A stretch of DNA of 16,478 bases from Bacteroidetes/Chlorobi group bacterium ChocPot_Mid (GCA_003731675.1 RCNQ01000133.1:1-16478), one strand, 5' to 3'. Positions 1-8,451 are shown, numbered from the stretch's first letter. Translations and numbers: made by a program. Notes: generated from the letters alone by a model not told the origin.

Positions 1-237
1 TTTCATATTGATACCACTGGGAGGAATGGTAATTTCATCTTGTGGACGGGTATTTATTCCTTCAGTTCCAGAACCAGATTGTAACTGAGACAAAATACTC
101 TCGACAATCTTCATACTTTCTTTTTGCTTTTTAAGCAGATGCTCTTCAGCTTCATCTCTTTCAACAATAATGATAAGCAATTCCAAAACAACTGCTAAAT
201 AAAGCACGAAATACACTTTACCGGCATCGCTCGACAT
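1..237 (-). CDS. Unrecognised single-pass membrane protein, N-terminal part only
   Basis: Reading leftward from ATG at 237-235, 79 codons run open to the window edge, so the carboxyl end is missing. A 'ggaaag' purine stretch sits about 4 nt before the ATG and is one of the few SD-like leaders in the window. Residues about 8-25 (VYFVLYLAVVLELLIIIV) form one clear membrane helix starting close to the N-terminus. A charged stretch follows (about residues 26-50, rich in E, K and Q) that could be a coiled coil, then a polar Gly/Ser/Pro-rich linker. This shape suggests a membrane-anchored protein with most of its mass on one side of the membrane. I do not recognise the family. A GldM/PorM-like organisation (short N-terminus, one helix, large outer part) is possible but unsupported by any specific motif. 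It is divergent from trkA across a 543-nt spacer. Confidence 0.7.
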   Translation of the reverse strand, partial: MSSDAGKVYFVLYLAVVLELLIIIVERDEAEEHLLKKQKESMKIVESILSQLQSGSGTEGINTRPQDEITIPPSGINMK

Positions 238-780
238 ATCTCTTTCCTTTTAATATATTCTAATTAAAATAATAATTTTCAGTCCTAATTAACAGTTCCT
301 TTCGGTTGAATTTTATTTTTGATTTATTCAATTTTTCTCTTTTCCCCAAAACTTAAAATAAAATTATATCAACAACCGATTGAGACTTTACAATTTATAC
401 TAAATATTAAACTTATACAAACAATTTTTTTTAATTTTTTCCACATTTTTCAAAAATCTATTCTCTCAAAATTTCTTGGACTTTTTTTACATTTTTTTTT
501 AAAAATTCAAAAAAAAATGCAAAATGTCCAATATTCGACTACAATTATTAATAAATGTCAAAATTCTTACTACAAATTTAATTTTAACTGTTTATTAAGT
601 TTAAGTTTTTTATTTCTTCAAACAACGTAATTACTTTATGTTTAATTCATATACGTAATGTCTAAAACAAATATAAACATATTTTTCAAACAAGCAAATT
701 TTTTTTTAATATCAATGAAAATATTTTTTTTGTTCTTTTTTTATTATTTTGTTCTATTTAATAATTAACTATCAGTAAAA
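238..780. other. Gene-free divergent spacer, very AT-rich with phased T/A tracts
   Basis: This stretch lies between the two divergent starts at 237 (minus) and 781 (plus). The longest open frame (319-630, plus) translates to a low-complexity F/I/L/K/Q/N-rich string with no domain and looks like a by-product of the base composition. Long T runs on the plus strand dominate 425-500. No convincing TAnnTTTG promoter was found immediately before trkA. The spacer presumably holds the promoters of both flanking genes, but I cannot place them. Confidence 0.6.
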
Positions 781-2121
781 ATGGAAATTATTATTACAGG
801 TGCTGGGGATATTGGCTTTCATCTTTGCAAAAGATTATCTGTCGAAAAGCACAATATCACTTTAATTGAATCAGATATCAGCAAAGTTGAGTATGCCAAC
901 GAAAATCTCGATGCGAATGTTATCGAAGGTTCAGGTTGCAGTACTAAAACATTAAAAAAAGCCAATATACACAAAGCTGATATTTTTGCCGCTTTGACAA
1001 ATAATGATGAGGTCAACGTCCTATCATGCCAGATTGCAAAAAAGCTCGGAGTACCTACCACAATATTAAGGATAAGAAATCCCGAATATCTGAATAAGGA
1101 CAATTTTCTATCTCAGGAAGACATCGGAGCAGATTACATAATTCAACCTGAACTGCAAACCGCAAATACAATCGTCCAATTAATCCGACAGGCAAATGCT
1201 ACCGATATTGTAGAATTCGAAGGTGGAAAAGTCCAGCTTGTTGGAATCAGACTTGATAGTAAAGCATTGGTATTAAGAACACCCCTAAAAGATTTATGGA
1301 AAAAATTCGGCAACCCGCCCTTAAGAATTTTGGCTATGAAACGCAAGCAATTCACTATTATTCCAAAAGGTGAAGATGTCCTTGTCGAAGGTGACCAGAT
1401 ATACATTATCTGCGAAAAAGACTTCTTACCACAAGCTCTTGAGATATTTGGTAAAATTAATGAGAAAATCGAAAACATTATGATAATCGGTGGCGGACTT
1501 GTTGCTGAATTTGTTGCCCGTCAAATTGAAAATGAGATAAATATTAAAATTATTGAAAATAATGAGAGAAAGTCAGAACTTTTAGCAGAAAATCTGAATC
1601 GCACTCTGGTTATCAAAGGAGACGGCTCCGACCTTGATTTGCTTACTTTCGAAGGTCTTGCCGATATGGATGAATTTATTGCTCTTTCCGGTGATGATGA
1701 AACTAATATAATCACCGCTCTTGTTGCTCGACATTTGAAAGTACCTCGCACCATTACTATGGTGCGAAAACTTGATTATCTTTCAATGACTCATGCTATT
1801 GGTATTGATTCAGTCATCAACAAACAAATGATTACTGTAAATGCCATTAAGCAAATCATCTCAAAAAGGAAACAAGCTAAGTTTGTTGAATTACCTGGTA
1901 TTGAAGCTGAGATTGTTGAATTTGTAGCAAGTGAGAAATCGAAAATAATTAAGAAATCTCTTATGAAAGTTGATTTTCCTAAAGACGCCATTGTCGGTGC
2001 AATCATACGAAACAACGGTAACTTCGAAATACCTTTGGGAAACACTCAGATTGAACCTAAAGACAAGGTCGTCATTTTCTCTTTACCAAAAGCTCTTACT
2101 GAAGTCGAAAAACTTTTTTAA
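781..2121 (+). CDS. trkA: Trk potassium uptake system regulatory protein TrkA
   Basis: This is the cytoplasmic NAD(H)-binding regulator that gates a TrkH/TrkG-type K+ channel at the inner membrane. The 446 residues fit the usual two-repeat TrkA (about 450-460). The first RCK_N Rossmann fold opens with G7-A-G9-D-I-G12 and has the acidic residue E30 at the end of the second strand. A TrkA_C domain follows at about residues 135-220. The second Rossmann repeat begins at G237-G-G239-L-V-A and is followed by another TrkA_C domain (about 365-446) that ends at 'VEKLF'. The ATG at 781 is chosen because it starts directly in the first beta strand. It has no SD sequence, only an A-rich leader. No trkH partner is visible in the window, so the channel subunit must lie elsewhere. 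A membrane SRPBCC gene follows after 12 nt, so the two are probably co-transcribed. Confidence 0.93.
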   Translation: MEIIITGAGDIGFHLCKRLSVEKHNITLIESDISKVEYANENLDANVIEGSGCSTKTLKKANIHKADIFAALTNNDEVNVLSCQIAKKLGVPTTILRIRNPEYLNKDNFLSQEDIGADYIIQPELQTANTIVQLIRQANATDIVEFEGGKVQLVGIRLDSKALVLRTPLKDLWKKFGNPPLRILAMKRKQFTIIPKGEDVLVEGDQIYIICEKDFLPQALEIFGKINEKIENIMIIGGGLVAEFVARQIENEINIKIIENNERKSELLAENLNRTLVIKGDGSDLDLLTFEGLADMDEFIALSGDDETNIITALVARHLKVPRTITMVRKLDYLSMTHAIGIDSVINKQMITVNAIKQIISKRKQAKFVELPGIEAEIVEFVASEKSKIIKKSLMKVDFPKDAIVGAIIRNNGNFEIPLGNTQIEPKDKVVIFSLPKALTEVEKLF

Positions 2122-2133
2122 AGATTGAATTAA

Positions 2134-2670
2134 ATGAAAATATTAAAAATCATATTAATTCTTTTGGGAATTGCCCTTACTTTGTTGCTTTCATTTACAG
2201 CAATGTTACCATCTTATCTAAAAATCGAAAGAGAAATTGTCATATATACACCCGAAAATTATCCATATCAAATAATCAAGAATTTAAAATCCTGGAATCA
2301 GTGGTTCCCATCCTTAAAAATGGACCATAACATTAATATATATTATAACTCTAATAAACAAAGCACACTTTTCTGGAATAGCAGTAACCCAAATGTTGGC
2401 AAAGGTAGCATAATTGTAATAAAAAAAATACCACAACATTTAATTATAACCAATATAAATCTTCAAAATGATAAATCGGGAAAACTGATTTTTAAAATTA
2501 TAAGAAAATCTAATTACTGCTTACTCAAATTAGAATTTGCTACAGAGATGACTTTCTTTGAAAAATGGATGGGCTTCTTTCTTGATACTGTCATCAGCCC
2601 GACATTAGAAAAAAGTCTTGAAGATATTAAATCAATCTCTGAATACCAATTCAATGCTGACAAAAAGTGA
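2134..2670 (+). CDS. Membrane-anchored SRPBCC (START-like/polyketide cyclase-like) protein
   Basis: The 178-aa protein has an N-terminal hydrophobic helix (about residues 4-28) and then a domain with the pattern of small SRPBCC proteins. A strand-like stretch (about 31-38) precedes 'P-E-N-Y', a helix ending in 'SWNQWFPSLKMD', a 'FWNSS' strand, a 'GKGSI' turn, alternating strands and a long C-terminal helix with 'LEKSLEDIKS'. SRPBCC folds form a hydrophobic pocket for lipids or other apolar ligands, but the ligand here is unknown. The membrane helix suggests the domain sits at, probably outside, the cytoplasmic membrane. It starts 12 nt after trkA and probably shares its transcript, though no functional tie to K+ uptake is evident. 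Identification rests on overall pattern, not catalytic residues. A plain 'hypothetical membrane protein' label is the fallback. Confidence 0.65.
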   Translation: MKILKIILILLGIALTLLLSFTAMLPSYLKIEREIVIYTPENYPYQIIKNLKSWNQWFPSLKMDHNINIYYNSNKQSTLFWNSSNPNVGKGSIIVIKKIPQHLIITNINLQNDKSGKLIFKIIRKSNYCLLKLEFATEMTFFEKWMGFFLDTVISPTLEKSLEDIKSISEYQFNADKK

Positions 2671-2752
2671 TACATCAAAAATCATACATTATTTAAAAAT
2701 AACACAAAATAAATTTTTCCACAATTGTTAATTTCTTCTTGTTAGTAACTTG

Positions 2753-2785
2753 TTTGTAAATGTAAATTGTGTTTAAGTAATTTTG
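2753..2785 (+). promoter_or_regulatory. Bacteroidota-type promoter for dnaB
   Basis: TTTG at 2753-2756 and TAATTTTG (a TAnnTTTG match) at 2778-2785 are separated by 21 nt. This fits the Bacteroidota housekeeping promoter (TTTG about -33, TAnnTTTG about -7). The predicted transcript start near 2790-2792 leaves a leader of roughly 32 nt before the TTG at 2824. It is the cleanest promoter match in the window. No transcript data are available here. Confidence 0.6.
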
Positions 2786-2823
2786 TGTCCTTGTTTTTTT
2801 AAAATTCATATATAGGGTTATAA

Positions 2824-4350
2824 TTGAACGGCGAAGCAAAGAAAAGTAAATTAGGATATTCTGATAATAAAGTCAAAGGCACTATTGGTGTTCAAAGCAA
2901 AGTTCATTCTGCTTTGATGAGCTTGGGCAATAAAATTCCACCACACTCGGAAGAATCCGAAATTGCTGTTCTTGGTGCTATGATGCTTGACAAAGCGGCT
3001 TTGGCTAAGGCAATCGAATTACTGGAAGAGGAAAGCTTTTACAATCCTTCACATTCCATAATTTACGGCACAATGAAGGAGATGTTCCAAAAAGGTATAG
3101 GTGTTGACCTTATAACCCTTGCTGATGAGTTAAGTAAACGCGACATGCTCGAAGCTGTCGGTGGAGCTTATTACCTTTCTGAAATTGATTCGAAAACTCC
3201 AACAGCGGCTAATATAGAAACCCATGCAAGAATTGTCCAGGAAAAATATCTCAAACGCTTGCTGATTTCATCAGCCGGACAAATACTATCCAATTCTTAT
3301 GACGATACGACAGATGCACTCGAAGAAATTGATAAAGCTGAAAATGAAATATTTCAGATTGCACAGAAAAGATTTCAAAAAAGTTATGTTGAGATTAAAG
3401 AACTGGCTCATCAAACCATGAATGTGATAGATGCCCTTTTTGAAAAAGACAAAAAGGGAATTACTGGTGTACCTTCGGGATTTTATGAACTTGATAAATT
3501 GACAGGTGGCTTCCAACAATCTGATTTCATTGTAATAGCCGCAAGACCTTCTATGGGAAAAACTGCATTGGCTTTATCAATTGCAAGAAATATCGCAATA
3601 GAACATCAAACCCCGATAGCTTTCTTTTCGATTGAAATGGCTGGAATTCAGCTTGTCATAAGACTACTTAGTGCCGAATCAAGAATTAATGGAAACAACA
3701 TCAGAACAGGAAGACTTAATCAACAGGATTATGCGAAAATTGTTAATTCGATGGGCAGATTAAGGGACGCACCCATAATTATTGATGACAGCCCTTCACT
3801 CACAATACTCGAACTCAGAGCAAAAGCAAGAAGACTGATTGCAGAACACAGTGTAAAAATAATCATGGTGGATTATCTTCAGCTTATGCGTTCTCCAAAA
3901 TCAGAAAGCAGAGAAAGAGAGATTTCAATTATATCGCAATCCTTAAAGCAACTGGCTAAAGAACTTAATATACCTGTTATTGCCCTTGCACAGCTTAACA
4001 GAAGGGTCGAAGACCGTACAGACAGAAGACCTATGCTTTCTGACTTAAGAGAATCAGGCTCGATTGAACAGGATGCAGATGTCGTTATTTTTATCCATAG
4101 ACCTGAACAATACGGTAGCAAAGGCTTCACAAAAAATGATGAAGACGCTGAAGGAAAAGCAGAAATAATTTTAAGTAAACAACGAAACGGTCCAACCGGT
4201 TCCATAAAACTTGCTTATCTTAAAGATTATGCCAGATTTGAAAATCTTGCATTCGGATTTCAGGAACCACCTGAAGGAAGTAGTGATTCTTCCTCAAATT
4301 CAGCTTTCGATGATAGCAATTATCTGGAAGATAGCGACGCTCCATTTTAA
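2824..4350 (+). CDS. dnaB: Replicative DNA helicase DnaB
   Basis: DnaB is the hexameric 5'-3' helicase that opens the replication fork and recruits primase. The N-terminal DnaB_N domain begins at 'PPHSEESEIAVLGAMM' (about residues 38-53). The RecA-like C-terminal domain carries Walker A A240-R-P-S-M-G-K246-T247 and the Walker B strand 'IIMVDYLQLM' with D350. Next come 'QLNRRVEDR' and the downstream 'DLRESGSIEQDADVVIF' segment, and a short acidic Ser-rich tail typical of bacterial DnaB ends the protein. No intein is present. The TTG at 2824 directly follows an in-frame TAA. It gives 508 aa with a basic N-terminal extension of about 31 residues. An ATG at 2917 would give 477 aa starting just before the conserved domain. 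Both starts lie downstream of the predicted promoter. I keep the longer form, but the ATG is a real alternative. Confidence 0.95.
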   Translation: MNGEAKKSKLGYSDNKVKGTIGVQSKVHSALMSLGNKIPPHSEESEIAVLGAMMLDKAALAKAIELLEEESFYNPSHSIIYGTMKEMFQKGIGVDLITLADELSKRDMLEAVGGAYYLSEIDSKTPTAANIETHARIVQEKYLKRLLISSAGQILSNSYDDTTDALEEIDKAENEIFQIAQKRFQKSYVEIKELAHQTMNVIDALFEKDKKGITGVPSGFYELDKLTGGFQQSDFIVIAARPSMGKTALALSIARNIAIEHQTPIAFFSIEMAGIQLVIRLLSAESRINGNNIRTGRLNQQDYAKIVNSMGRLRDAPIIIDDSPSLTILELRAKARRLIAEHSVKIIMVDYLQLMRSPKSESREREISIISQSLKQLAKELNIPVIALAQLNRRVEDRTDRRPMLSDLRESGSIEQDADVVIFIHRPEQYGSKGFTKNDEDAEGKAEIILSKQRNGPTGSIKLAYLKDYARFENLAFGFQEPPEGSSDSSSNSAFDDSNYLEDSDAPF

Positions 4351-4436
4351 TGAATAACAATAAATTTTATTTAAAAACTTTATTTGCTTATCTCCGTCTA
4401 AAGTATTTTGCAAATTCTAAATTCTTGGGTTGAACA

Positions 4437-5810
4437 ATGATTATAATGAAATTTGGCGGCACATCTGTCAAGGATGCCGACGCAATGAAAAAAGTTATAC
4501 AAATAATTTCAAAACACAAAAGTGAAAAAGCCACTGTTGTTCTTTCTGCCGCTTCAGGTATGACTGACAAACTTATTGATCTGATAATCAATTCACCGGA
4601 AAGGTCATTAAAATCTTCTAACAAAATCATTGATGAAATTGAAAATCATCATTTGAATATTATTAAAAATTTAATTTCCGAATCAATTCTCAAGGAAATA
4701 GCAACTAAAAAAGTTCAGATTCTGATTAATGAACTTAGAAGACTGGTCGAAGGTGTCTTGCTTTTAAAGGAATGTACAAACAGAAATCTTGCACAAGCCG
4801 AATCTTATGGAGAACTTCTTTCAACAACTATTTTCAATTATGCTTGTCAGTCTTACGATTTAAAATCTGAGTTTTTAGATGCAAGAAATGTAATGAAAAC
4901 TGATTCAAATTACCTGAATGCAAAGGTGGATAATAGTTTAGTAAGAAAAAATTTTAAAAAAATTAAAAACTTATTCAAAATCAATGATTTTGTAATAACT
5001 CAGGGATTTATAGGTTCTGACAAAAAAGGAATCACAACAACTTTGGGCAGAGGAGGAAGTGATTTCTCAGCCGCAGTTTTTGGTGCTTCATCTGATGCAA
5101 AAGAAATTCAGATTTGGACAGACGTCAGTGGCGTTCTTACAACAGACCCGAGGATAGATAAACGAGCCAGAACAATTCCTGTAATCAGCAATGCAGAAAT
5201 CCGAGAACTCTCTTTCTACGGTGCAAAGGTCTTACATCCCGATACAATCAAACCAGCTGTCGAGAAAAATATACCTGTCAGGATACTCAATACCTATAAA
5301 CCAAATGACCACGGAACATTAGTTCTAAATAATTTGGAAAAAACTTCCCCTGAATTTCATTCAGTTATTCTCAAGCAAAATTGCCTTGAATGCAAAGTAG
5401 AAATTCCGACAAAAGAAAATTCTCAAAAATACTTTGCAGAAAAAATATCTGCCATCAATAAACTTAACCTGAACATTTTATATTCAGCTTGTACTGAAGG
5501 CAATATAGTCCTTATCATAGGACCCGGTGAACAAAGGAAAAAAAGAATCCGACAAATTTTAAACAAAGACATAATCGAATTTAAATTAGTATCACTTATA
5601 TGTCTAAGTGGTTCACAAATTCATACATCAGAACAAAAATCACAAGAAAAGAGTAAATTGCTTAAAGACTTCCATATTTTAGTCAGCAAATTGAAAATCA
5701 ATCAGATTATCTATGGAGTTTCACCTGTTTCAATATTGATGCTATCTGACATAAAAGAAGGAATGAGTGTCTTAAAAAAGATACACTCATTCATTCTTCA
5801 AAACTTTTGA
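4437..5810 (+). CDS. lysC: Aspartate kinase (monofunctional, LysC type)
   Basis: The enzyme phosphorylates aspartate, the first step towards lysine, threonine, methionine and diaminopimelate. The 457 aa match the length of monofunctional LysC-type enzymes with no fused homoserine dehydrogenase. Kinase motifs are present: K5-F-G-G-T-S-V11 (nucleotide site), G204-R-G-G-S-D209, 'WTDVSGVLTTDPR', and 'ELSFYGAKVLHPDTIKPA'. The last 140 or so residues look like divergent tandem ACT domains ('NLNILYSACTEGNIVLIIG'), which usually bind lysine or threonine for feedback inhibition; effector choice cannot be read here. ATG 4437 was taken as the start. ATG 4446 (codon 4) is just as close to the first strand and cannot be excluded. 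It follows dnaB after 86 nt with no lysine-riboswitch-sized leader. Its 3' end holds a strong inverted repeat and converges on yidC with a 13-nt gap. Confidence 0.95.
   Translation: MIIMKFGGTSVKDADAMKKVIQIISKHKSEKATVVLSAASGMTDKLIDLIINSPERSLKSSNKIIDEIENHHLNIIKNLISESILKEIATKKVQILINELRRLVEGVLLLKECTNRNLAQAESYGELLSTTIFNYACQSYDLKSEFLDARNVMKTDSNYLNAKVDNSLVRKNFKKIKNLFKINDFVITQGFIGSDKKGITTTLGRGGSDFSAAVFGASSDAKEIQIWTDVSGVLTTDPRIDKRARTIPVISNAEIRELSFYGAKVLHPDTIKPAVEKNIPVRILNTYKPNDHGTLVLNNLEKTSPEFHSVILKQNCLECKVEIPTKENSQKYFAEKISAINKLNLNILYSACTEGNIVLIIGPGEQRKKRIRQILNKDIIEFKLVSLICLSGSQIHTSEQKSQEKSKLLKDFHILVSKLKINQIIYGVSPVSILMLSDIKEGMSVLKKIHSFILQNF
5761..5792. repeat. Perfect 10-bp inverted repeat at the convergent lysC/yidC junction
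   Basis: The arms GAATGAGTGT (5761-5770) and ACACTCATTC (5783-5792) are perfect reverse complements with a 12-nt A-rich spacer. CTT/AAG at 5771-5773 and 5778-5780 could add three inner pairs after a 2-nt bulge. The repeat lies inside the last codons of lysC, 15 nt before its stop codon. On the minus strand it falls about 30 nt past the yidC stop, followed by a partly U-rich CTTCTTTTATG. It may end the rpmH-yidC transcript or protect both 3' ends. The T-run is imperfect, so a classical intrinsic terminator is not certain. Confidence 0.4.
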
Positions 5811-5823
5811 ATTTCCTGATTGC

Positions 5824-7725
5824 CTATTTTTTCTTCTTAGGCGTAGGTTTTTTCTTGGTATAGCTTTGTGAAGCTCTTCCCGGAACAGAACGTCCCTGAG
5901 TTTCTGCCATCTCTTGTGCTTCACGCATTTTCTTTTGGAGCCAGCCTTCTTTTTTTGGAGACCTTTTTAATTCAGCCAATGTAGGTCTGTGTTTAGAGTA
6001 GTTATTAATATAATATTGCTGAATTATACTGAGTAAATTAAACATGAAATAATAAAGATTTAACCCGGAAGGTAAGCTCGAAAATATCAATGTAAACATG
6101 ATTGGCATAATATAGACCATTGCTTTTTGTCTTGGGTCAGTCACAGTCATCTTTTGCTGTAAAAACATGGTCACACCCATTAGCAACGCAAGCCCTGAAA
6201 TAAATTTAATTCCTAAAAATGAAAACGGTAAATGAACCAATATATCAGGCAGTGATAAATCGGTTATCCACCAAATAAAACCTGCTTGCCTCAAATCTAA
6301 TTGAGACCTGAGTACAGACCATAAAGCAAAAAGGATTGGCATCTGCAATAAAAGTGGCAGACACCCGCTTGCAGGATTGATACCATACTCCGAATATAGT
6401 TTCATCGTTTCCTTTTGCTGCTCTTTTGGGTCATCTGCATATTTTGCCCTGATTTTATCCATTTCCGGAGCAAGAAGTTTCATTTTTTGTGCTGAACGCA
6501 TCTGCTGAATAGACAACGGATATAACAGCATCTTCATTATCAATGAAAATACAATTATTGTTATACCAAAATTTGGAATGAACATATGGATAAACAAGAA
6601 TAAAGGTAAGATAAAATATTCACCAATATATCTGATAAATCCCCATCCGAAATATACCATCTTGGTGATTTTATAATCTCCCACAATGTCATAATCAAGC
6701 GGTCCTATGTAAACCTGAAACTTTCTGACTAATTTACCGCCATCATAGGGAATCCTGAATGAAATCCCGTAAATTTCTATATGACCATCTTTTTTGACAT
6801 GCTTCTTTTCTCCAAAAATATCTACGGTACCATCAAACGACCTGTAAGGTTGCGGGATAATGGCAATACCAAAATATTTTGTCTTAATCCCCGCAAAATC
6901 AATAATCCCTGTTCCTGCATCCTCAACAGGTTCATCTTTTGAAGCATCAATTTTTTGAACATCATCATTCATTGAAATCATAGCTTCAGCATCATTTGAT
7001 TCATCAACTGTATTCCATTCCTGATACCTCAAACCATCAGACCAGACATAGTTAAAACCTCTCGAAGGTATTATATCTTCAAGTGCATTGATTGTTATCT
7101 CGGAATTAACATGGTACTTATTGCCAAAAAAAGTTAGCTTTTTCTCAATATATTTATCTTCGGAAATCTGGAGTCTTGCCGTTATTGTCAAGGATTGGTT
7201 ACCCTTGATTGTATATTTAGTCTGTCCATTCGTCGGGATATTGAAGTACAATTCCCTTGAATCTATTTTCTTAGCTTCTTTAGTAATAAAAGTCAGATAT
7301 AATTGTCCTCTCAAATCAGGGTTAGTTTCTGCAATCAACTGACTGGGATAACCATTCCACTGCTTAAATTTTTTCAACTGCCATTTCAATAAAGTTGCAC
7401 CTTTATTACTAATCTTTGCTTTTAATAAATCAGTCTCAATTGTAATTATTTCTTCTTTTCCTTCAGCAAAACCCGCAAAATACGCTCCATATTTCCTGAC
7501 TAACTTTGTGCTGTCAGGTAATGTCTGGTTATTTGTTTCAGAAATAGTTGAAGATTCTTCTGCTTCTGCCTTTTTTTCTGTTTCTACAGTTTGAGTAGTA
7601 TCCGTTTTGCTGACTTTGTTATTGGCATCCTTTGTCGGGTGTTGCGTTGTTATCGAAGTATAAAAAAGCCAAACCATCACTACTACAGTGATGAGAACAA
7701 TTGCAAGTAAGGAACGTTTATCCAT
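5824..7725 (-). CDS. yidC: Membrane protein insertase YidC (Oxa1 family)
   Basis: YidC inserts and folds inner-membrane proteins alone or with SecYEG. The 633 aa match the Gram-negative form. A first membrane helix (about residues 6-25) leads into a large periplasmic domain (about 75-350). The conserved Oxa1 core (about 360-575) follows, with 'YPLSIQQMRSAQKMKLLAPEM', 'GINPASGCLPLLLQMPILFALWSVL' and 'SGLNLYYFMFNLLSIIQQYYI'. In the helix before 'YPL' a lysine (MKMLLYPL) stands where E. coli YidC has its groove arginine, so the positive charge is kept. The C-terminus is long and very basic, ending in 'KKKPTPKKKK'; such tails are known to aid ribosome contact in some YidC proteins. It starts at ATG 7725 with an A/T-rich leader and no SD, 34 nt after yidD. 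mnmE, the usual next gene in many bacteria, is absent; lysC converges instead. Confidence 0.96.
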   Translation of the reverse strand: MDKRSLLAIVLITVVVMVWLFYTSITTQHPTKDANNKVSKTDTTQTVETEKKAEAEESSTISETNNQTLPDSTKLVRKYGAYFAGFAEGKEEIITIETDLLKAKISNKGATLLKWQLKKFKQWNGYPSQLIAETNPDLRGQLYLTFITKEAKKIDSRELYFNIPTNGQTKYTIKGNQSLTITARLQISEDKYIEKKLTFFGNKYHVNSEITINALEDIIPSRGFNYVWSDGLRYQEWNTVDESNDAEAMISMNDDVQKIDASKDEPVEDAGTGIIDFAGIKTKYFGIAIIPQPYRSFDGTVDIFGEKKHVKKDGHIEIYGISFRIPYDGGKLVRKFQVYIGPLDYDIVGDYKITKMVYFGWGFIRYIGEYFILPLFLFIHMFIPNFGITIIVFSLIMKMLLYPLSIQQMRSAQKMKLLAPEMDKIRAKYADDPKEQQKETMKLYSEYGINPASGCLPLLLQMPILFALWSVLRSQLDLRQAGFIWWITDLSLPDILVHLPFSFLGIKFISGLALLMGVTMFLQQKMTVTDPRQKAMVYIMPIMFTLIFSSLPSGLNLYYFMFNLLSIIQQYYINNYSKHRPTLAELKRSPKKEGWLQKKMREAQEMAETQGRSVPGRASQSYTKKKPTPKKKK

Positions 7726-7759
7726 TTTATAAAAATCTATTATTCATTAACAAAATATT

Positions 7760-8041
7760 TCATGATTCATTAGTTACTTCTTTCAAATCAGCCAAAACCA
7801 AATTATCATGATTTTCCTCATGTTTATGTTTGCATGGCACAGGGTCATAACCACCTTTATTAAAAGGATGGCATCTGAATATCCTTTTTACAGACATCCA
7901 TCCCCCTTTTAACGCACCGTACTCTTGCAATGCTTCCATAGAATATTCCGAACATGTTGGATAAAATCTGCAAGACGAAGGCAAATAAGGAGAAATAGCT
8001 AATTTGTAAAATTTAATCAATATTATCAAAACATACTTCAA
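7760..8041 (-). CDS. yidD: Membrane protein insertion efficiency factor YidD
   Basis: YidD is a small membrane-associated protein thought to assist YidC-dependent insertion. The 93 aa show the family signature: an amphipathic N-terminus (residues 1-20), 'PSSCRFYPTCSEYS' with C24 and C30, 'GALKGGWMSVKRIFRCHPF' with C57, and 'GGYDPVP'. A short His/Lys/Glu-rich tail extends past the conserved core. The start is a TTG at 8041-8039 whose bases overlap the TGA stop of rnpA (TTGA), implying translational coupling. No in-frame ATG exists near the conserved N-terminus, so TTG appears obligatory. The gene sits between rnpA and yidC in the conserved rpmH cluster order, which strengthens the call. Confidence 0.95.
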   Translation of the reverse strand: MKYVLIILIKFYKLAISPYLPSSCRFYPTCSEYSMEALQEYGALKGGWMSVKRIFRCHPFNKGGYDPVPCKHKHEENHDNLVLADLKEVTNES

Positions 8042-8451
8042 ATTTTTTTCTCAACATTAATCTGAAAAAATTGTGATTTTTGTAACACATTATTTACAGA
8101 ATCTTTTACTTCTTTCAATCTGACAAGAGACCGATGTTTCGGAGCCCATCTCCAGATAATAACAAATTCACTAATTCCGTTAAATAAATTTGAATCTGTT
8201 TTCAGGATTTGCCTTAAGCTTTCTCTCAAAAGTCTTTTGATTCTGTTTCTGACAACCGCTTTTTTGGCGATTTTCTTGCTAATTGCTACAGTATAATAAA
8301 TAATTCGTCTTTCATTAAGACTTCCTTCTGAAGGATTTTCCTCAAATTTGACAAAACAAATACAGTCTTTGTTATTAAACCTCTGACCTGTCTTAAAAAT
8401 TTCATCAAACCTGGATTTACCCTTGACAGATTGCAACTTAGCTTCAATCAT
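8038..8451 (-). CDS. rnpA: Ribonuclease P protein component
   Basis: RnpA is the basic protein subunit that binds the RNase P RNA and improves 5' leader recognition during tRNA maturation. The 137 aa carry the hallmark R68-N-R70 motif within 'KKAVVRNRIKRLLRESLR'. The N-terminal 'KGKSRFDEIFKTGQRF' is the usual first helix region, and strands including 'YYTVAISKK' and 'EFVIIWRW' complete the fold. ATG at 8451 was chosen because it precedes the conserved region by the normal distance. There is no clear SD. It lies 84 nt after rpmH and overlaps yidD by 4 nt, the standard arrangement. The RNase P RNA gene is not in the window. Confidence 0.95.
   Translation of the reverse strand: MIEAKLQSVKGKSRFDEIFKTGQRFNNKDCICFVKFEENPSEGSLNERRIIYYTVAISKKIAKKAVVRNRIKRLLRESLRQILKTDSNLFNGISEFVIIWRWAPKHRSLVRLKEVKDSVNNVLQKSQFFQINVEKKI

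Noticed and set aside
319..630. Plus-strand open frame of 103 codons before trkA
   Set aside because: The translation is low-complexity F/I/L/K/Q/N from AT-rich DNA, with no domain, no RBS and no neighbour support.
437..2723. DnaA-box-like TTTTCCACA at 437-445 and 2715-2723, suggesting an origin or DnaA control of dnaB
   Set aside because: Each is a single site one base off TTATCCACA; no cluster, no dnaA gene and no DNA-unwinding element arrangement is evident, so chance is likely in T-rich DNA.
4351..4436. Lysine riboswitch upstream of lysC
   Set aside because: Only 86 nt separate dnaB and lysC, too short for the roughly 170-nt aptamer, and no matching structure is seen.
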